A DNA stretch of 64,000 bases, from positions 3,925,501 through 3,989,500 of the forward strand of contig NC_014623.1 of the NCBI RefSeq assembly GCF_000165485.1, written 5' to 3'. The DNA comes from Stigmatella aurantiaca DW4/3-1. Its GTDB lineage: Bacteria > Myxococcota > Myxococcia > Myxococcales > Myxococcaceae. Position 1 is the stretch's first letter; each line of letters opens with the position of its first letter. Below, piece after piece: positions 26,035 through 33,667 of the stretch. Position numbers and translations under genes: made by a program. The notes below the pieces were generated by a model. That model ran no database searches and was not told the DNA's origin. It was given only the letters and a program-made list of their open reading frames with translations.

Positions 26035-27765
26035 ATGACGCGAGATTCGACAGAAACACCGCCCGCCGATGGACCGTCCCTGCCTGCGCCCGATGACGCG
26101 CGCGAGGCCTCCTCTCCCGAGGTGCTGACGGTCTCCGAGCCCGCGACCGAGGCCCCCCCCATGTCCGATGCAGCACCGCAGGATGTCGCACCGCAGGTGG
26201 ATTCCCTGGATTTACCCCTTCCGACCGAGCCCCCGGAACCCCGGGCCGAACTCCTCGAACCCCCTCCCGAGGCGCTGGCCGCCGAGACCGCCAGCCCCGA
26301 ACCGGAACTCGTTGCGCCCACCACCACGCCCACCGGTGAGCCCCCCGCGATCGATCCCTCGGAGCTCGACCCGGATGCCCTCAAGGTGGTGCTCCGGCTG
26401 CACCAGCACGGCCACCAGGCCTATCTGGTGGGCGGGTGCGTGAGGGATCTGCTCCTGGGGCGCAGGCCCAAGGACTTCGACGTGGCCACCAGCGCCCACC
26501 CGGGCGAGGTGCGCGCCACCTTCCGCAACTGCCGCCTCATCGGGCGCCGGTTCCGGCTGGCCCATGTGTACTTCAAGGGGGGGAAGATCATCGAGGTCTC
26601 CACCTTCCGCGCCAACCCCTTGGAGATGGAGGCCCCCGAGGAGGAGGGGGCCGAGAACGGCAACGGCAATGGGGATGATCTGCTCATCACCCATGACAAC
26701 GTTTTCGGCACCGCCGAGCAGGATGCCCGCCGCCGCGATTTCACCATCAACGGTCTCTTCTATGACGTCACCGAGGGCCGGGTGATCGATTATGTGCGCG
26801 GCCGGAGGGATCTCGACGAGCGGTACATCCGCACCATTGGCGATCCGGAGATCCGCATGCGCGAGGATCCGGTCCGCATCCTCCGGGCCGTGCGCTTCGC
26901 GAGCAAGCTGGGCCTGGACATCGAGTCGCGCACCTACGCGGCCATGGAAGGGGCGGTGGAGGATCTGCCCCGCTGCGCCCCGGCCCGGCTGCTGGAGGAG
27001 ACCTTCCGCCTCATCCGGGGCGGGGTGGCGGCCCCCAGCCTCAAGCTCCTCTCCGCGCTGGATGCGCTGAAAATCCTTCTTCCGCCCGTGGACGCGTACC
27101 TGAGGCGGAGCCGTGAGAGCGAGCGGACCTTCTACGCCTTCGCCGAGGCGCTGGACCGGCGGGTGGCGACGGGGGAGCCGCTCGACGATGCCATCCTCCT
27201 GGCCACGTTGCTGGTGCCCATCAGCCGTGCGGCCCCGCCTCCGGAGGAAGCAGAGGACGTCCAGCCCTCGGTCGCCCAGTCCATCGAGGAGCTGCTCGCG
27301 GGGTTCGTGCAGAGTGCCCGTCTGCCGCGCCGGATCGCCGAGCGGTGCCGGCTGCTGCTGCTGGCCCAGCGCACGCTCTCGGGAGAGCGCCGCCGCCGGG
27401 GCGCGGCCTTCCGGAGGCATCCGCTCTTCGGTGAGGCACTGACGGTCTTCGAGCTCTCCGTCGAGGCCACCGGCGAGTTCCGTGAGGCCTTGGGGGCGTG
27501 GAGGAGCGGAGAGGTGCCGCCGGCGCGCGTCGAGGCACCGGCCGCGGAAGGGGAGGCGGGACGCAAGCGCCGCCGCCGCCGCCGCCGCCGGGGGGGGCGC
27601 AAAACGGGGCGTCCAGAGGCGGGAAGTGCCGAGGCTGGGAGTTCCGAAGCCGCCAGCGCCGAGGCTTCGGGGGATGCCCCCGAAGGCGACGAGGCGGACG
27701 GCTTCGACTCCGAGGACGCGGAGGGCGAGGCCGACGCGCCGGAGTCCGCGGACTCCGAATCGTGA
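26035..27765 (+). CDS. pcnB: Poly(A) polymerase PcnB with long tails
   Basis: The 576-residue nucleotidyltransferase has GGCVRDLLLGRRPKDFDVA (about 131-149) with the catalytic DxD, RRRDFTINGLFYD, and the RMREDPVRILRAVRFA helix. LIGRRFRLAHV fits the signature that separates bacterial poly(A) polymerases from CCA-adding enzymes. It would add 3' A tails that promote RNA decay. About 120 acidic, Pro-rich residues precede the core. The C-terminal tail has nine or more basic residues in a row (KRRRRRRRR), coded by a CGC repeat near 27567-27590, then an Ala/Ser/Glu tail. The basic run probably binds RNA. Confidence 0.9.
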   Translation: MTRDSTETPPADGPSLPAPDDAREASSPEVLTVSEPATEAPPMSDAAPQDVAPQVDSLDLPLPTEPPEPRAELLEPPPEALAAETASPEPELVAPTTTPTGEPPAIDPSELDPDALKVVLRLHQHGHQAYLVGGCVRDLLLGRRPKDFDVATSAHPGEVRATFRNCRLIGRRFRLAHVYFKGGKIIEVSTFRANPLEMEAPEEEGAENGNGNGDDLLITHDNVFGTAEQDARRRDFTINGLFYDVTEGRVIDYVRGRRDLDERYIRTIGDPEIRMREDPVRILRAVRFASKLGLDIESRTYAAMEGAVEDLPRCAPARLLEETFRLIRGGVAAPSLKLLSALDALKILLPPVDAYLRRSRESERTFYAFAEALDRRVATGEPLDDAILLATLLVPISRAAPPPEEAEDVQPSVAQSIEELLAGFVQSARLPRRIAERCRLLLLAQRTLSGERRRRGAAFRRHPLFGEALTVFELSVEATGEFREALGAWRSGEVPPARVEAPAAEGEAGRKRRRRRRRRGGRKTGRPEAGSAEAGSSEAASAEASGDAPEGDEADGFDSEDAEGEADAPESADSES

Positions 27766-27796
27766 GCCACGGCTGTTCCTGACTGTTTTTGGCGGG

Positions 27797-27817
27797 GCCG
27801 CCGGTGTTGCCGGAGGC
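27797..27817. terminator. Small hairpin between convergent pcnB and lanthipeptide gene
   Basis: GCCGCCGG (27797-27804) and CCGGAGGC (27810-27817) pair with one mismatch around a 5-nt loop. TCCTGTTT follows on the plus strand, and a run of five T precedes it on the plus strand at 27786-27790. It lies in the 59 bp between two convergent genes and could serve both, though the stem is short. Confidence 0.4.
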
Positions 27818-27824
27818 TCCTGTT

Positions 27825-28079
27825 TCAAATCGCCATATCCCGGGTGATGGGGCAGATGACGATGCCGCAGGTGGGGCGGACAGGACCGGTGCAGCCCGTT
27901 GACGGGCCGATTTCCCCTTTGGACACCTGCCCGCCCGTGATGCCGAGCAGCTCCTCTTCACTGAGTTCGGACAGCGGCTGACCGGAGGGACTCTCGGGCA
28001 GAGCCGCGCGCTCCTCGGGGGAAAGGCTTGCGCGGAAGGCAGGGTCTTTCCAGGCACGAATGATGTTCTTCGGGTTCAT
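27825..28079 (-). CDS. Mersacidin/lichenicidin-type lanthipeptide precursor
   Basis: The 84-residue peptide has the type 2 lantibiotic leader pattern: NIIRAWKDPAFRASLSPEE at the start, then ELSEEELLGITGG ending in the double glycine at 49-50, where a C39 peptidase would cut. The 34-residue core has three Cys (63, 71, 76) and six Ser/Thr (53, 60, 61, 64, 70, 79), including STGCTG and TCGIVIC, enough for up to three (methyl)lanthionine rings. The ATG at 28079 has GGAGAG upstream; longer starts read into the control region. No LanM synthetase gene is in the window, so modification must come from elsewhere, if it occurs. Confidence 0.85.
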   Translation of the reverse strand: MNPKNIIRAWKDPAFRASLSPEERAALPESPSGQPLSELSEEELLGITGGQVSKGEIGPSTGCTGPVRPTCGIVICPITRDMAI

Positions 28080-28156
28080 GGTGTTCTCTCCGGGAGTGCC
28101 TCGGTCCGCGAGGGGCGGCGGGGCCTCATGGGAAGAGAGTGCCCCGGAACAAAACC

Positions 28157-28232
28157 GTGACAGGGGGGCCGCTGCGAGGCGGCTGCCTTGTCCTCCAGCC
28201 AAGACACGCATGCCCTTGCCATCCCCTGTCAC
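28157..28232. promoter_or_regulatory. Inverted repeat pair in the divergent peptide control region
   Basis: GTGACAGGGG (28157-28166) and CCCCTGTCAC (28223-28232) are perfect 10-bp inverted copies, 56 bp apart, inside the 213-bp gap between the two divergent peptide genes. The spacing (about six helical turns centre to centre) would let one dimeric regulator bridge both sites by looping. No -10/-35 pair could be picked with confidence. Confidence 0.5.
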
Positions 28233-28259
28233 AAGGGCCATGCCCGCGCCCTCTGTCTG

Positions 28260-28278
28260 AATGCCCACTCAGGGCATT
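28260..28278 (+). promoter_or_regulatory. Hairpin directly before the ribosome-binding site of the 54-residue peptide
   Basis: AATGCCC (28260-28266), loop ACTCA, GGGCATT (28272-28278) form a perfect 7-bp stem. The strong ribosome-binding site GGAGGAG (28280-28286) starts 1 nt later and lies 6 nt before the ATG. The stem could control ribosome access or protect the 5' end of the message, or be a DNA operator. Confidence 0.5.
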
Positions 28279-28292
28279 TGGAGGAGACGTCC

Positions 28293-28457
28293 ATGAGCCA
28301 CAAGACGGAAGTGCAGGAGAAGCGGCTGGTGCATCAGGGGATCGAGATCGATGACAAGGATTTGATCACCGTCATCGGCGGTGCCGCGGCTGAGAAGCCC
28401 AAGCACCAGGTCACCGTGAAGCCGGATGGCACGATTGTCATCGTCGTTTACCGGTGA
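28293..28457 (+). CDS. Small double-glycine peptide, likely exported (no known family)
   Basis: The 54-residue peptide has a hydrophilic N-terminal part, then DDKDLITVIGG ending in Gly-Gly at 29-30, which resembles leaders cut by C39-peptidase exporters. The remaining 24 residues (AAAEKPKHQVTVKPDGTIVI and on) have no Cys or Ser and only two Thr, so lanthionine chemistry is not possible; the end is beta-prone and hydrophobic (TIVIVVYR). GGAGGAG is well placed before the ATG. It lies convergent to a C39 ABC exporter gene and divergent from a lanthipeptide precursor. It may be an unmodified bacteriocin-like or signalling peptide. No family is recognised. Confidence 0.7.
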   Translation: MSHKTEVQEKRLVHQGIEIDDKDLITVIGGAAAEKPKHQVTVKPDGTIVIVVYR

Positions 28458-28464
28458 CGGACGT

Positions 28465-28499
28465 CCGGTGGCGGGCAGCCCTGGGCTGCTCGCCGCCGG
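28465..28499. terminator. Strong bidirectional terminator hairpin
   Basis: CCGGTGGCGGGCAGCC (28465-28480) and GGCTGCTCGCCGCCGG (28484-28499) pair over 16 positions, two of them as wobble pairs, around a 3-nt loop. It lies in the 59 bp between the convergent small-peptide and ABC-exporter genes, followed by TCTTCTGTGTGTGT on the plus strand. It probably ends transcription from the peptide gene and may do so for both. Confidence 0.7.
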
Positions 28500-28516
28500 T
28501 CTTCTGTGTGTGTGGA

Positions 28517-30748
28517 TTACTCCAGTCGTCCTGTCTGCCGCACCTGGGCGCTCACCAGCCGCGAGTAGAATCCCCCGCGTGAGAGCAGTTCCTCGTGCGA
28601 GCCTGACTCCACCAGACGGCCCTCGTCCATGACCAGGATGAGGTCTGCCTCCACCACGGTGCTCAGCCGGTGGGCAATCACGATGCGCGTGCAGCTCAGA
28701 CCCGCCAGGGCCTGCTGCACCTTGCGCTCGGTGATGGCATCCAAGGCACTGGTGGCCTCGTCGAGCAGGAGCACGGCGGGCTTTTGCATCAGCGCCCGGG
28801 CCAGGGCCAGCCGCTGCCGCTGGCCACCAGAGAGGGAAGCCCCCTGATCCACCAAGGGCGTGTCATAGCCCATCGGCATGGCCATGATGTCCTCATGGAG
28901 CTGGGCCAGCCGCGCCGCCTCGGTGATGGACTCGAGCGGCTTCCCCGGATCCGAGAGCGCGATGTTGGCACGCAGCGAGGAGCTGAAGAAGGCGGGCTCC
29001 TGGGGCACGACGCCGAGCTGGCTGCGCACCGAGTGCAAGTCCAGCTCGGAGAGATCCTGCGCGTCGAAGAGCACGCGTCCAGAGGTAGGCAAGTACAGGC
29101 CGAGCAGCAGGCTGGCCAGGGTGGACTTGCCCGCCCCCGAGCGGCCGACGATGGCCACGAACTGTCCGGGCGCGATGCGCACCGACACGTCCTGCACCAC
29201 CAGCGGCGCCAGGGGAGAGTAGCGGAATGCCACGTTGTCCAGCTCGATGCCGCCGCGCAGCGTGATGGAGCGTCCCAGCTGGCCTGGGGCGCGCTCGGGA
29301 GGGGTATCCAGCACGTCGTCGATGCGCTCGATGTAGCTGCGCAGGAGCTGGAGCTGGGTGCCGGTGGTGACCAGGTTGGCCAACGGCACGAGCAGGGCGC
29401 CGGCCAAGGCGTTCAGGCCCATCATGGTGCCCAGCGACATTTTCCCCGCCAGCACTTGCAGCGCGCCGAAGGTGAGCAGGATGAGGGGAGAGGCCATGCG
29501 CAAGGTGCCCGTGAGCGCATCTACCCAGGCGGCGAGCTGGCCCCGCTTCAGCGAGACATTGAGCACGTTGACGAGGAGTTCCGAGAAGCGCTGCACCGCT
29601 TGGTGTTCCACACCGAAGGCCTTGAGCGTCTGGATGCCGGTGAGCATTTCAATCTGATAGCTCTGGCTCTTGGCCTCCACCTCCAGGTTCTCGGACAGCA
29701 AGGCGCGCTGCCGGTGGGTGGAGAGCAGCAGGATGAGGATTTGCAGCAGGCTGAGTCCCAGGACGAGCAGCGCCATGAAGGGGCTCACCGCCACCAGCAG
29801 CACGAGGTAGAGGACCACGAGCACACCATCCAGCACCCCGGAGATGGCACTGGAGGAGAGGATTTCTCGCACGGTGGAGTTGCTGTTGAGGCGGGCCAGG
29901 AGATCTCCCGCGGCACGGACCTGGAAGAAGGCGTAGGAGAGGCTGACGAGGTGCTCCAGGAAGCTGAGCGTCATGCTGGAGTCCATGCGCGTGCGCAGCT
30001 CCAGCAGCAGGTGGCCCCGGATGAGGGACGTCAGAAGCTGGAAGCCAGCCAGCGACAGGAGTCCCAGCCCCACCACGAGCAGCAGGTGCTGGTCCCCCCG
30101 GGGCACCACGCGGTCGATGATGATGCCGGTGAGCGCGGGCACCGCCAGCGCGAAGAGCTGAAGCACCAGGGAGACGGTGAGGATGCGGCCCAGTGAGTGG
30201 GATTGCTGGATGACCTGGAGGGCATAGCGGGAGGCATTGCGGGGCTGGGCCTTGCGCGTCTCGAAGTGCTCTCCAGGTTCGAGCAGCAAGGCCACGCCGG
30301 TGAAGGACTGGCGAAAGCGCTCCATGGGCACGCGGCGCCGGCCGTGCCCGGGGTCCACGACGTGAACGCAGTCCCGGCCGAGCCGCTCGAAGACGACGAA
30401 GTGTGAGAATTGCCAGTGGAGGATGGTGCCGGTGGGCAGGTAGCGCAGCGCCTCCGGGCCGATGGAGACGCCCCGTCCCCGCATGCCGAAAGACCGGGCT
30501 GCCCGGAGGATGTCCAGGGCCGAGACGCCATCACGCGCGGCCCCCATGGTCTGGCGTACCTGCTCCAGCCGTGTGGGGCGGCCGTGGAAACCCATCGTCA
30601 TCGCCAGGCAGGCGGCGCCGCACTCGGTCTCCGAGAGCTGGTGGACAATGGGGATGCGGCGCCCGCGTGCGCGGGCCTGGAGGTTCTGCAGGGCGGGAAA
30701 GCGGTGGGTGAGGGGCGAGGGCTGGGGACTGGCTTCATCGGTCTTCAT
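28517..30748 (-). CDS. Peptidase-containing ABC exporter (C39, bacteriocin/lantibiotic type)
   Basis: The 743-residue protein joins an N-terminal C39 peptidase (about 30-150; Gln37, Cys43 in TECGAACLA, His116 in SHFVVFE, Asp132 in VDPGHG), a six-helix ABC membrane domain (about 185-460), and a complete ATPase domain: Walker A GRSGAGKST, signature LSGGQRQRL, Walker B VLLLDEATSALD, H-loop IAHRLST. Such exporters remove a double-glycine leader while secreting the peptide. Two candidate substrates lie immediately downstream. Its start overlaps the adaptor gene by 14 bp, so the export genes form an operon. No TolC gene is near. Confidence 0.93.
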   Translation of the reverse strand: MKTDEASPQPSPLTHRFPALQNLQARARGRRIPIVHQLSETECGAACLAMTMGFHGRPTRLEQVRQTMGAARDGVSALDILRAARSFGMRGRGVSIGPEALRYLPTGTILHWQFSHFVVFERLGRDCVHVVDPGHGRRRVPMERFRQSFTGVALLLEPGEHFETRKAQPRNASRYALQVIQQSHSLGRILTVSLVLQLFALAVPALTGIIIDRVVPRGDQHLLLVVGLGLLSLAGFQLLTSLIRGHLLLELRTRMDSSMTLSFLEHLVSLSYAFFQVRAAGDLLARLNSNSTVREILSSSAISGVLDGVLVVLYLVLLVAVSPFMALLVLGLSLLQILILLLSTHRQRALLSENLEVEAKSQSYQIEMLTGIQTLKAFGVEHQAVQRFSELLVNVLNVSLKRGQLAAWVDALTGTLRMASPLILLTFGALQVLAGKMSLGTMMGLNALAGALLVPLANLVTTGTQLQLLRSYIERIDDVLDTPPERAPGQLGRSITLRGGIELDNVAFRYSPLAPLVVQDVSVRIAPGQFVAIVGRSGAGKSTLASLLLGLYLPTSGRVLFDAQDLSELDLHSVRSQLGVVPQEPAFFSSSLRANIALSDPGKPLESITEAARLAQLHEDIMAMPMGYDTPLVDQGASLSGGQRQRLALARALMQKPAVLLLDEATSALDAITERKVQQALAGLSCTRIVIAHRLSTVVEADLILVMDEGRLVESGSHEELLSRGGFYSRLVSAQVRQTGRLE

Positions 30749-31685
30749 ATCCCAGGGCTCCCTTCAAGCCGGGCACGAGGGCCACGAGGATGCGTTCGGA
30801 GCGAACGCGGGCATCGGCGCGTGCTTGCATGCCATCGAAGAAGTTGAAGGCGCGCCGCTTGCTGAGGAACGTGGGCGAGTCGATGCGTGCCCGCACCATC
30901 ACCAGGGGACCCGAGAGGGTGAGGGCGTCCGCGACGTCCGGGCCCAGGAACCGGCGGGCCTCATTGGGGCCGATGATCTGGTCTCCCACCGATTCGATGC
31001 GCATCTCATGATACTCGTGGGGAAAGCCGTTGAACTCGACGCGCAGCGCGCGGCCCGGCTCGAGCATGGGCCGGTAGCCTCCTGGCAGCAGGGCCAGCAG
31101 CGTCACGTGCACGTCATCGCCGATGAGGGTGACGACGCTGGCGCCGGGCGAGATGTACTGGCCGGGGCGGACGCGCAGGGAGCCCACCACCCCGGCATGG
31201 GGCGCGCGCAGGGTGCGGTCCTGTTGCCGGGCCTGGGCCAGTTCCCGCTCGGCACGCAGCGAGGTGAGCGTCTGCCGGGCCGACTCGTCCGTGGGCTCTC
31301 TCAGCACCCGCAAGAGCTGAAGCTCGAACTCACGCTGGATGCGGTCCAGGGAGGCGGTCTCTCCCTGAGCAAGGAAGGTCACCAGCGGTTGTCCCGCCTC
31401 CACGCGTTGACCCGTCTTCACCTTCACGGACGCCACGAGGCCTGGGGTGTCCACGGACAGGTTGCTGCGCCCCTCCACCTCCACCACAGCGGGGCCGGAG
31501 GCGTACTCGGGCAGGGTGCCCAGCGCGGAGTAGGCCAGCGTGGAGAGCAGGAGGGCGAGCAGGACCCAGTAGGTCCATCGCGTCCACTCCGGAGCGATGC
31601 GCAGCAGTTCGCCCTCTTGCTGGGCTCCCTCGTGGTGGCGCAGGGCTTCCTCGCGGAAGATGCGGGGACGGTCTTCAGCGCTCAT
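30735..31685 (-). CDS. HlyD-family adaptor for peptide export
   Basis: The 316-residue protein has a short cytoplasmic start, one membrane helix (about 36-56) and a periplasmic HlyD-type part: a lipoyl half (GLVASVKVKTGQRVEAGQPL), a fairly short helical hairpin (about 110-155), the second lipoyl half (APHAGVVGSLRVRPGQYISP) and a beta-barrel end. It matches adaptors that link peptidase-ABC exporters to an outer-membrane channel. It overlaps the ABC gene by 14 bp and the second adaptor gene as ATGA, so all three should be made together. Confidence 0.88.
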   Translation of the reverse strand: MSAEDRPRIFREEALRHHEGAQQEGELLRIAPEWTRWTYWVLLALLLSTLAYSALGTLPEYASGPAVVEVEGRSNLSVDTPGLVASVKVKTGQRVEAGQPLVTFLAQGETASLDRIQREFELQLLRVLREPTDESARQTLTSLRAERELAQARQQDRTLRAPHAGVVGSLRVRPGQYISPGASVVTLIGDDVHVTLLALLPGGYRPMLEPGRALRVEFNGFPHEYHEMRIESVGDQIIGPNEARRFLGPDVADALTLSGPLVMVRARIDSPTFLSKRRAFNFFDGMQARADARVRSERILVALVPGLKGALGYEDR

Positions 31686-32644
31686 GGTGCGGCCCCCCGG
31701 GCAGAAGCGGCCTGGGCCTTATCCTTCCCCAGTGGGAGCGGGGCCTCGGCGCGGACGTGCACCACCTGGCCCGTGGAGACATTGTCCGCAGGGGGTTGGT
31801 TGAAGGTCGCGATGGCGAAGACCAGGCGGGCCGCGGTGTCCACCTCGGGGGCGATGCTCTCCACGGTACCGGTGAGCGAAGCGCCCTGTTGAACCACCCA
31901 CAGCTGGACCGGAGCGCCCTCGTAAAGCTGGCGGGCCGCACCTTCCGGCAAGGCGAACCGGACCTTCCAGCCTCTCCTTCCGAGCAGCCGGAGAACCGGT
32001 TGTCCCGCGGCCACGCGTGAGCCGGGGCCGATGAGGCGGGCGGCGATGACGCCCTCGAAGGGGGCGGTCAGCGTGGCCTCCTGGAGGTTCTGTTCCAGTT
32101 CGGCCACTTGGGCCTTCCGCTCGCGTGCCTGCGCCTGCGCGGACTCCAGGCGGGCCAGGGCGGTGCTCTCCCGGTAGCGGAGGCCGTCCAACTCCTCCTG
32201 CGAGTAGACGCCCAGCGCGAGGGAACGCGGGGTGTTGTAGCGCTTCCTCTTGACGCGGGCCTCGGAGAGCGCGAGCGAAGCGGCTTGAACCTCGGCCTGG
32301 GCCGCCTGGAGCGTGGCGCGCGCGGCGCTGAGATTCTGCTGCAGGGAGCGGGTGTCGAGCCGCGCCAGCACCTGTCCCTTCTGGACGGTGTCACCCACCT
32401 CGACGTCCATCTCCTGGAGTTGGGACTCGAAGCGGGGGCTCAGATCGGCGGAATCCTGGGGAATGATGACTCCCAGGAAGGGGCCGGTGGCCCCCGCCCG
32501 GGAGACGCCGTCGTCCACCACCAGGGCGGGCGGCGTGTCACCCAGGCGGGGGACGGATCCGGAGCGCACGGGTACCGGGTTTGCCCATCCCCCTATGCCC
32601 ACGAGGCTCAGCCCGAGGGCCACCGTCCTTGCCCACCCGCTCAT
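31682..32644 (-). CDS. Second periplasmic adaptor (RND/HlyD type)
   Basis: The 320-residue protein has a signal peptide (about 1-21) and the membrane-fusion fold: lipoyl half MDVEVGDTVQKGQVLARL (about 78-95), a long coiled-coil hairpin (about 98-195) rich in Ala/Gln/Glu/Arg, then APFEGVIAARLIGPGSRV and a barrel domain. It looks more like adaptors of RND pumps than of type 1 secretion. An exporter operon with two different adaptors is uncommon; they may pair, or one may serve another pump. AGGGAG lies upstream of the ATG. Confidence 0.85.
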   Translation of the reverse strand: MSGWARTVALGLSLVGIGGWANPVPVRSGSVPRLGDTPPALVVDDGVSRAGATGPFLGVIIPQDSADLSPRFESQLQEMDVEVGDTVQKGQVLARLDTRSLQQNLSAARATLQAAQAEVQAASLALSEARVKRKRYNTPRSLALGVYSQEELDGLRYRESTALARLESAQAQARERKAQVAELEQNLQEATLTAPFEGVIAARLIGPGSRVAAGQPVLRLLGRRGWKVRFALPEGAARQLYEGAPVQLWVVQQGASLTGTVESIAPEVDTAARLVFAIATFNQPPADNVSTGQVVHVRAEAPLPLGKDKAQAASARGAAP

Positions 32645-32743
32645 CCTGCAGCTCCCTGAAAGGATCCATCCAGGAGGAGGGGGCCCAGCGGCGTTGTGAC
32701 GCCGGGCGGGGGTGCTTGCTGGGCAAGGAGGCTCCGTTCCTGC

Positions 32744-33562
32744 TCAGCCCGCCTTGGCGACGTTCCAGTTCGCTTGGAAGGGAGGAATGTATCCCACGGT
32801 GGTGAGAGACTCCTGGGTGACGCGGGTCATGCCGTTCATCACCGCGCCGGCGTTGCGAGGCGTACACCACGCTTGCACCGCGAGCACGGGCCCCTGCACG
32901 GTGAATTCGGCGATCTCGATGGAGATGGGCGGCTGCGGCAGCACCTCGGGGAGGGTGGCCACCTGGGCCTCCAGCAAGCCCTTGAACGCGGGGAGATCGA
33001 TTCCATGGACCAGGGGAATCTTGAGGGTGATCTGCCGCTGGGCATGGTGGGTGTAGTTGGTGATGTTGTCACCCAGCAGGTTGCTGTTGCCGACGACGAT
33101 GCGCAGGTTGTCGGGCGTGTCGATGGCGGTGACGAACAGGCCGATCTCCTGCACGAGGCCGGTGACCCCGCCCGCGTTGATCTCCTCGCCCACCCGGAAG
33201 GGCCGCAGCACGAGCAGGAAGACCCCCGCGGCGAAGTTGGAGAGCAGTCCCGCCCAAGCGGAGCCAATGGCGATGCCCGCCGCGGCCAGCAGGGCGGCGA
33301 ACGAGGTCGTCTCGATGCCGATCAGCCCCAGCAGCGAGAGCAGCAGGAGGATGGTGAGAGCGCTCGAGAAAAGTGACTCGATGTAGCGGATCAGCGTGGC
33401 GTCGACCTTGCGCCGCTGCATCGTGAGGTTCAGCACGCGCTGGAAGCCGCTGATGACGGTGCGGCCGATGAACCAGAGGGCGAGCGCCCCACAGAGCTTG
33501 AGCAGGAAGGGGACGGCCTCCGCGAGCGCGAGGCTCTGGAGTTGGGCAAGGAGAGCTTCCAA
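32744..33562 (-). CDS. Small-conductance mechanosensitive channel (MscS family)
   Basis: The protein (272 residues from a TTG at 33562) has three hydrophobic segments and the MscS core: the pore helix AGIAIGSAWAGLLSNFAAGV, then FLLVLRPFRVGEEI, the usual start of the beta domain, and VVGNSNLLGDNITNY. It should open on membrane tension to release solutes after osmotic shock. The TTG has AAGAAGG 8 nt upstream; a GTG at 33619 would add 19 residues that look unlike an N-terminus. It follows the adaptor genes on the same strand but its role is unlikely to be peptide export. Confidence 0.85.
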   Translation of the reverse strand: MEALLAQLQSLALAEAVPFLLKLCGALALWFIGRTVISGFQRVLNLTMQRRKVDATLIRYIESLFSSALTILLLLSLLGLIGIETTSFAALLAAAGIAIGSAWAGLLSNFAAGVFLLVLRPFRVGEEINAGGVTGLVQEIGLFVTAIDTPDNLRIVVGNSNLLGDNITNYTHHAQRQITLKIPLVHGIDLPAFKGLLEAQVATLPEVLPQPPISIEIAEFTVQGPVLAVQAWCTPRNAGAVMNGMTRVTQESLTTVGYIPPFQANWNVAKAG

Positions 33563-33667
33563 GATGAGAACCTTCTTTGTGCTGTCTGGCGGGTGCGTTG
33601 GCCAGACGGTGCCCTCCACCCTAGCAAGCCTGATACAGGGACGATAAGCACTGCCCCGAGGGGGCCC

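Noticed and set aside
25631-26191. 186-codon minus-strand frame in the subtilase-pcnB gap
   Set aside because: Pro/Arg/Ser-rich, overlaps pcnB and lacks a plausible start.
28080-28268. Longer N-terminus for the lanthipeptide precursor (up to 147 residues)
   Set aside because: The extra residues do not resemble any leader and run through the inverted repeat; ATG at 28079 has a good ribosome site and starts the known leader pattern.
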